A stretch of DNA of 64,000 nucleotides from Dichetophora obliterata (taxonomy: Eukaryota > Arthropoda > Insecta > Diptera > Sciomyzidae), in contig OY986437.1 of NCBI GenBank assembly GCA_963920525.1, positions 62,471,330 to 62,535,329 of the forward strand. The letters run 5' to 3'. This document shows positions 59,173-64,000 of the stretch, in pieces. How positions within the stretch are numbered: position 1 is the stretch's first letter; each line of letters starts with the position of its first letter. The notes under the pieces were generated by a model that saw only the letters and a program-made list of their open reading frames with translations, was not told the DNA's origin and did no database searches. A program made the position numbers and the translations under genes.

Positions 59173-60835
59173 AGGTTTTTTTAAATATCAAAATTGGGAA
59201 AATTTTTATTTTTTATTTTTGGTGTTTTAAATAGATATTTTTACTAACCGTTTCTGTAGCCTGATATATAAAAGCTTATATTTATTTTTCTGAAAATGTT
59301 AAAAAATTGCATTTAAGTATACATTTTTCGATGTTTCGGGATCTCTTTTGAAAATATCCATATCTCATGAACCCATTGAGTCCTAATTTTTTACTTACAT
59401 TGGTGAAAAGGTAATTTTGCCAGCTTTAAGAAGAAAATTAATTAAATTTTTTTAAATAGTGTTCCTCGAACCTCTAATCGAAATCAATTACGTAACCGCA
59501 AAGGATGAAACCACCAACCACCAAAATTTCCCAAAATTATTTTTGGATTAAAGTCCAATTTATTACCTTTCCAAAAATAGTTCAAACTAAACAATCTGTT
59601 AAGAAATGTTTGAAATATGAATTTTAGTAACAACTAATTTTCGACGTTTTTGCCGATTTTTATCAATTTTGTGTACCCTGCAACTCCGCCAAAAATCATG
59701 CCAAACTTTTTTCCTCCAAATTAAGTTTTTTATTTCCGTCAGTGATGCTCCATGCTAAATTTTATCTAAATCGGAGATGGTCATACCGAAAGGCCGGTAC
59801 GTTAAAAATGTAATTGCTGTATTGTACTATTTTTTATGCATAAATGGTAATGGGATAGGTTTTGTTGGTAAAGGTAATTAAATTAAAAAGTAAGATGTTA
59901 ATAAATTTTTTGATATTTGGACAACTTTCTACTGACGTGCAATCCATTCAAAACACTTTTTAACTTTAGAGATCAGCTGAAAAGACATAGCGTCTTTATA
60001 AAAAAAAATAGGAGCTTTTCTATGGAAATTATATTCTGATGAGTTTTCTTTCTTTAATTTCACTTATTTAAAAACATTGTTCTGAGTGGACAGTAACTGT
60101 AAAGCGATCACTCATCATGCCACAATGCGTACAAACAACATTTTATTACGATCATTTGCCGACACTAAAAAACTTGTTAGTATGCGATTCTTCTATAAAG
60201 TGGTCGCACACAGCTCAGCAGATAAGCGAGTGTATAAATGTATGTTTATTTGTACGAATGAGTAATTAATTATTTTAAATCTCAAAATGTCAAAGAGTTG
60301 ATGTGTGTGAAGTTTTTTTTTTTGGGATAAAAAGTGGGTCAACCGCAGCAATTGATTTATGCAGATTGATAAGGAGAAGCACATGAGTCAGTAGAACGTT
60401 GTTCTTAATGCGCATAAGAACTGTAAAGTGGTAATGAAAAAATTATAACAAAGCGTTTAATTTATGTGCAATACTTTTTGACTTGTGGCTTTTAAGGGGA
60501 AGAAAAACGAAAAAAAATGAAATTCGGATAATAAAAAGAAGAGCAGGTAGCAGTAAATTTGAAGGAGAAAAAAGAAATGTTGAAAATTTCCTAAGAATTT
60601 TATTGCCGTTATGTAATTATATTGTTTATGGTTATTTTTTTTTGGCAAAGTTTTGACAATAAATTTTTCAATTCATTTGGAGTAATTAACATATATAATT
60701 GTCAACTGGTTTTGTTGCGAAAATTTCATACGATTTTTTCTTATCAATTCGTCATCAAAGTGTATCTTCGTATTAAATTTAAGGAAAAAATAAGACTCAA
60801 GTAATTAAAATACAAGCACGAGTGTGTTTTATTTT
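59173..60835. other. 1.7-kb AT-rich region, no gene seen
   Basis: Only short lysine- and phenylalanine-rich open frames on both strands. No domain was recognised. Confidence 0.5.
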
Positions 60836-60859
60836 ACAGTTCGTTTCTTAAGTCTTTTG
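60836..60859 (-). repeat. Recurrent motif copy 10
   Basis: The minus strand reads CAAAAGACTTAAG then AAACGAACTGT, near-identical to the 28.9-kb copy including the preceding AT. Confidence 0.7.
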
Positions 60860-61376
60860 ATTCTACTGCATTTTTCGCTATTCATGTGTATTTAGTTAGC
60901 TCTGCTATAAGTGATAAATTTTAGGATAAATTTGTTCTACTAAAGTAATAATAATATACAATATAATATAAAAAAACCTCAAGTGTCCTTAATTATATGC
61001 ACGACTTATTTGATTATGTTTTTATGATTTTTTTCCAGATTTTCAAAAATACTGTTGAATAATTAAAAAACTGACTTTTGCATAAAGGTAAAGACCTATT
61101 CAATTTAAAATAGACCAAAACTCAGTGTATTTCGTAAACAAAATAATGAATTTTTAAAAAGATTCTATGTTTATATAGTGCCCCTAATTAGTTGCTGTAT
61201 ATTGCTTTTCTTTCTAATGTGCATTCTCAAAAAGAGCTTCTAGCAGGCCTCTTGAGAGTCGCGAGAGAGAGGAATGCCTTATAAATAAGTTAATTTTGGA
61301 ACATAAATCGTCCTTGTAGGATGTGTGGTTTTTGAGTTATGGCTAAAAATCCAGATGTTTTTGGCAAGTTTTTAAG
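60860..61376. other. Spacer, no gene seen
   Basis: AT-rich sequence without recognised signal. Confidence 0.5.
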
Positions 61377-61378
61377 TA

Positions 61379-62620
61379 CAGGGTTCGCCATCCAACTTTT
61401 TTTTCCAACTAGTGCTTATTTCGTGAATGGTAACACTTAGCTCATGTCTGATTTGACAGATTAGTTTTATCCTTCCGCTGAACGAATATGGTTGTGTATA
61501 CGCTTGAACAACGCTGGGAAATATTGCGACATTACTTTGAAAATCATGGTAATGTTGCAGAATGTGTGCGAAAATTGCGTACGGATTTTGGAAGAAGAGA
61601 AGCACCGTCAGCTCCGTATGTTCGTTATCTTGTGAAAAAAGTGAAAGAAACTGGCATTCTCATCGATAAACCAAAGCGTGAAAAGCCAAAAGCAGTGCGT
61701 ACACCCGAGAATATTGCTGCTGTGGCAGAAAGTGTGCGTGAAGCGCCATCAATATCAATTCACCATCGTTCTCAACAATTGAACATTTCGGAGACATCAT
61801 TGAGACGAATTTTGCATAAAGACCTTGGTATGACGCCATACAAAGTCCAATTGGTTCAAGAGTTGAAGCCAACTGGCCATCCAATGCATTTTCGCTTCGC
61901 TTCGACTTACAGAAGATGCCAATTTTGCCAAAAAAATCATCTTTTCAGATGAAGCTCATTTTGATCTTGGCGGGTATTTAAACAAGCAAAATTGTCGCAT
62001 TTGGGGCACAGAAAACCCGCACGCATACATTGAAAAGCCGCTGCACCCAAAACGAGTCACTGTTTGGTGCTGATTTTGGTCCAGAGGCATAATTGGGCCA
62101 TTTTTCTTCGAAAATGAGCAAGGAGTGGCCGTTACAGTCAATGGCGATCGTTATCGGGCCATGTTGAACAAATTTTTGTTCACAAAAATTGAAGAGGAGG
62201 ATATTGGCAACATTTGGTTTCAACAGGACGGCGCTACGTGCCACACAGCCGAAGCTACACTCGATGTTTTGCGCCCTGTTTTTGAAGATCGCATTATCGG
62301 CCGCAGAGCTGATGTCGGTTGGCCACCTTGGAGCTGCGATTTGACACCGTTGGACTATTATATGTGAGGTGCCCTCAAAGATAAGTGTTACGCCGACAAG
62401 CCAAAGACAATTGACGCTTTAAAGGACAATATTCGTGAAGCCATTGGTGAAATACAGCTGCACACAATCGATAATGTGCTTAAAAATTGGACCGATCGTG
62501 TAGGCTACTGCGTGGCCAGCCGAAGCAGCCATTTGAATGAAATTATTTTCCATTATTAACCGGAAGGATTGTACTTTCTAATAAAAAAAGAAATTCGAGA
62601 AAATATCCAGTAGTTTTTTT
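61379..62620 (+). mobile_element. maT/mariner-like transposon, longer copy, right tip missing
   Basis: Left tip CAGGGTTCGCCATCCAAC follows TA (61377-61378) and matches the 11.3-kb copy. Homology continues through the transposase and 3' untranslated region (AAATATCCAGTAGTTTTTTT) and then stops abruptly at 62,621. The right terminal repeat seen at 11,984-12,003 in the other copy is absent. This copy therefore appears immobile. Confidence 0.85.
61488..62560 (+). pseudogene. maT/mariner-like transposase, three lesions
   Basis: The N-terminal helix-turn-helix region is intact (MVVYTLEQRWEILRHYF to about residue 135). A small deletion and frameshift near 61,898-61,910 follows. The catalytic domain continues with FSDEAHFDLGG (first aspartate), WFQQDGATCHTA (second) and CDLTPLDYYM (third). 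36 residues lie between the second and third aspartates, more than the 34 of classical mariner and nearer to maT. In-frame stops lie at 62,071-62,073 (after VTVWC) and 62,365-62,367, where the 11.4-kb copy has TGG. The product is inactive. Confidence 0.85.
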
Positions 62621-64000
62621 GACGTAGAATTACGTCTTACAGCGCGGTTTGTATGGGGGTCATTTTCACGAATTTTTTCAAAGTGATATTTGACACTTTG
62701 GGGTATACCCACAGCCTTTAATATTCATCGTACAAAGAAAAAAATATGCCAAAATATCAGTTTTAGTGGGAATAAAACGAATGTCTTAAAAAATAGCAAA
62801 ATCTAAGAAGATGAAAAATTCATATATTCGTATGAGTAATGCACAAGCTGCATAGCTGCAGTAGCTGCTTATTCTGTTTTTAAGGTTGTTGTTGTTGTTG
62901 TGTTTGCTTGTGTGGTTCGTTATTACGTCGTTCGTTGTTGTGCTGCTTTTGTTGTTGTTGTTTTTATTAATATGTGTGTAAAACATACATATATAAATAC
63001 ACATGAGTTGCTTTTTTTTCCCAGATAGCCAATCTGCTGCACTGAAGCGGACCGTTTCGTTGTCAGCAAACTATTCATTGTGTCCCAGTAGTTCCAGTCT
63101 TGAAGATATCTCAAATGAATCATGTATGATTTTTCTTGATCCTTGACGAAACATGCTGATTTGGACATACATTTCATTGACGAAAATTTCATATAAATGT
63201 TCCAAATTCGTGCAAATGCAATGCAGAAACGTCGGGATTTATCATGCATGAACCCAATATCGAAATATTGAGGAAGTTTCGTTAACGAAAAGTTGATAGC
63301 AATATAAAGAAAATTTCGTCAAGGAATTAAAATTGAAACGTGATAAAATTCGTGAAGGAATGTTATACCGAAACGTTTAAGCGGAATTTTGCGAAATTTT
63401 ATTAGCGGGATTTATCATGCTGTATTGTTGCAGTTTTGCCTCTGAACGATTCGGCAAATTATAACAATCTTGAATATCTTCAAGTTGTTGTAATAAAGTG
63501 GAAAAAGTTAAGCGCTGACAACCGCTGCTTTGCATTATATTTTGTATAAATTTTTTTAAGTCCAGCAGCTCATGCAGAAACTTCCTTCAAGAAATCATAA
63601 CGAAAAGTTCGTCAATGATGCCGCGAACTACTGGGGTGTTTCATATAAGCGTGCCATTTATTAAGTTGTATATTAATGTTGATTTTCTATGATTTAAATA
63701 CAAATTCTAAATGTTTGATAGTTTAAAATCGTTTATTGAGCTTTAGGTCAGGTTAGAACAATTAATTCCTCTAACGAATTTTTTTCAAAGAAACAACAGC
63801 AACAACACTTTCAATATGAAAAGAAAAAAAGACACAGTTTCGATAGAATCGTAAGTATAGACGTAGAATTCCTTTTAATATAGTAATAGAGAAAAATTCT
63901 GTTTTTTTCATTCATATTTTTAAAAACTATTTAAAAACAGTTCATCTTCTAAATAAAAATTATTCAAAAACGAATTTGTTGTTGTTGTTGCCTTTTTCAA
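62621..64000. other. Spacer with GTT microsatellites and a possible MITE, no gene seen
   Basis: GTT runs lie at about 62,886-62,902, 62,949-62,962 and 63,978-63,993. TGTCCCAGTAGTTC (63,081) and GAACTACTGGGGTGT (63,625) could be degenerate tips of a ~560-bp element. Its segment at about 63,430-63,500 resembles 45,595-45,660. No gene was recognised. Confidence 0.45.

Noticed and set aside
1..64000. CRISPR array, bacterial operon or phage content
   Set aside because: There are no regularly spaced repeats with unique spacers and no bacterial genes. All coding traces are eukaryotic transposons.

Overview
The window looks like repeat-dominated nuclear DNA of a dipteran insect, perhaps a higher fly such as a tephritid. 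The DNA is AT-rich and full of poly(A)/poly(T) runs. It carries only broken transposon genes, with insect-type families (piggyBac, maT/mariner-like, hAT, RNase-H-bearing and jockey/CR1-like LINEs, tRNA-derived SINEs) and many short inverted-repeat elements. No complete host protein gene, rRNA gene or functional tRNA gene could be supported. The species assignment is inference only.

Layout: 0.1-2.2 kb is a decayed LINE with reverse transcriptase and RNase H on the + strand. It is followed by an opposite-strand LINE fragment (2.2-2.95 kb) and a mariner remnant (3.4-3.9 kb). An 868-bp foldback element lies at 4.7-5.55 kb. A 2.3-kb structure with ~150-bp inverted arms (7.4-9.7 kb) has three smaller inverted-repeat elements at or inside its arms. 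From 10.0 to 13.9 kb, two arrays of a ~140-bp unit in opposite orientation enclose an internally deleted maT-like transposon that still has a 143-codon open frame. From 16 to 27 kb there is a series of MITEs with clear terminal inverted repeats, several starting TTAAGGGG. From 30 to 37 kb there are tandem arrays, a + strand LINE, and a - strand LINE interrupted by a SINE and a foldback element.

The best-preserved element is a 2.8-kb piggyBac-like transposon at 37,957-40,755. It has 15-bp perfect terminal repeats, a TTAA target duplication, at least two introns and all three catalytic aspartates. One in-frame stop and a one-base phase defect at the second intron disable it. Downstream are a second SINE copy (43.3-43.6 kb), a ~178-bp tandem array, two paralogous fragments (one with an endonuclease-like segment), a hAT remnant (54.6-55.3 kb), another LINE (55.3-56.3 kb), nested MITEs carrying tRNA-like segments (57.7-59.2 kb) and a fuller but broken maT-like copy (61.4-62.6 kb).

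The signal I could not explain by any known family is a ~24-bp motif, CAAAAGACTTAAG followed by NMACRAACTTG. It recurs ten times between 15 and 61 kb, on both strands. Three times it occurs as a same-strand pair 49-58 bp apart. Three weak candidate exons on the minus strand (14.3, 28.7 and 29.4 kb) are the only hints of a host transcription unit.
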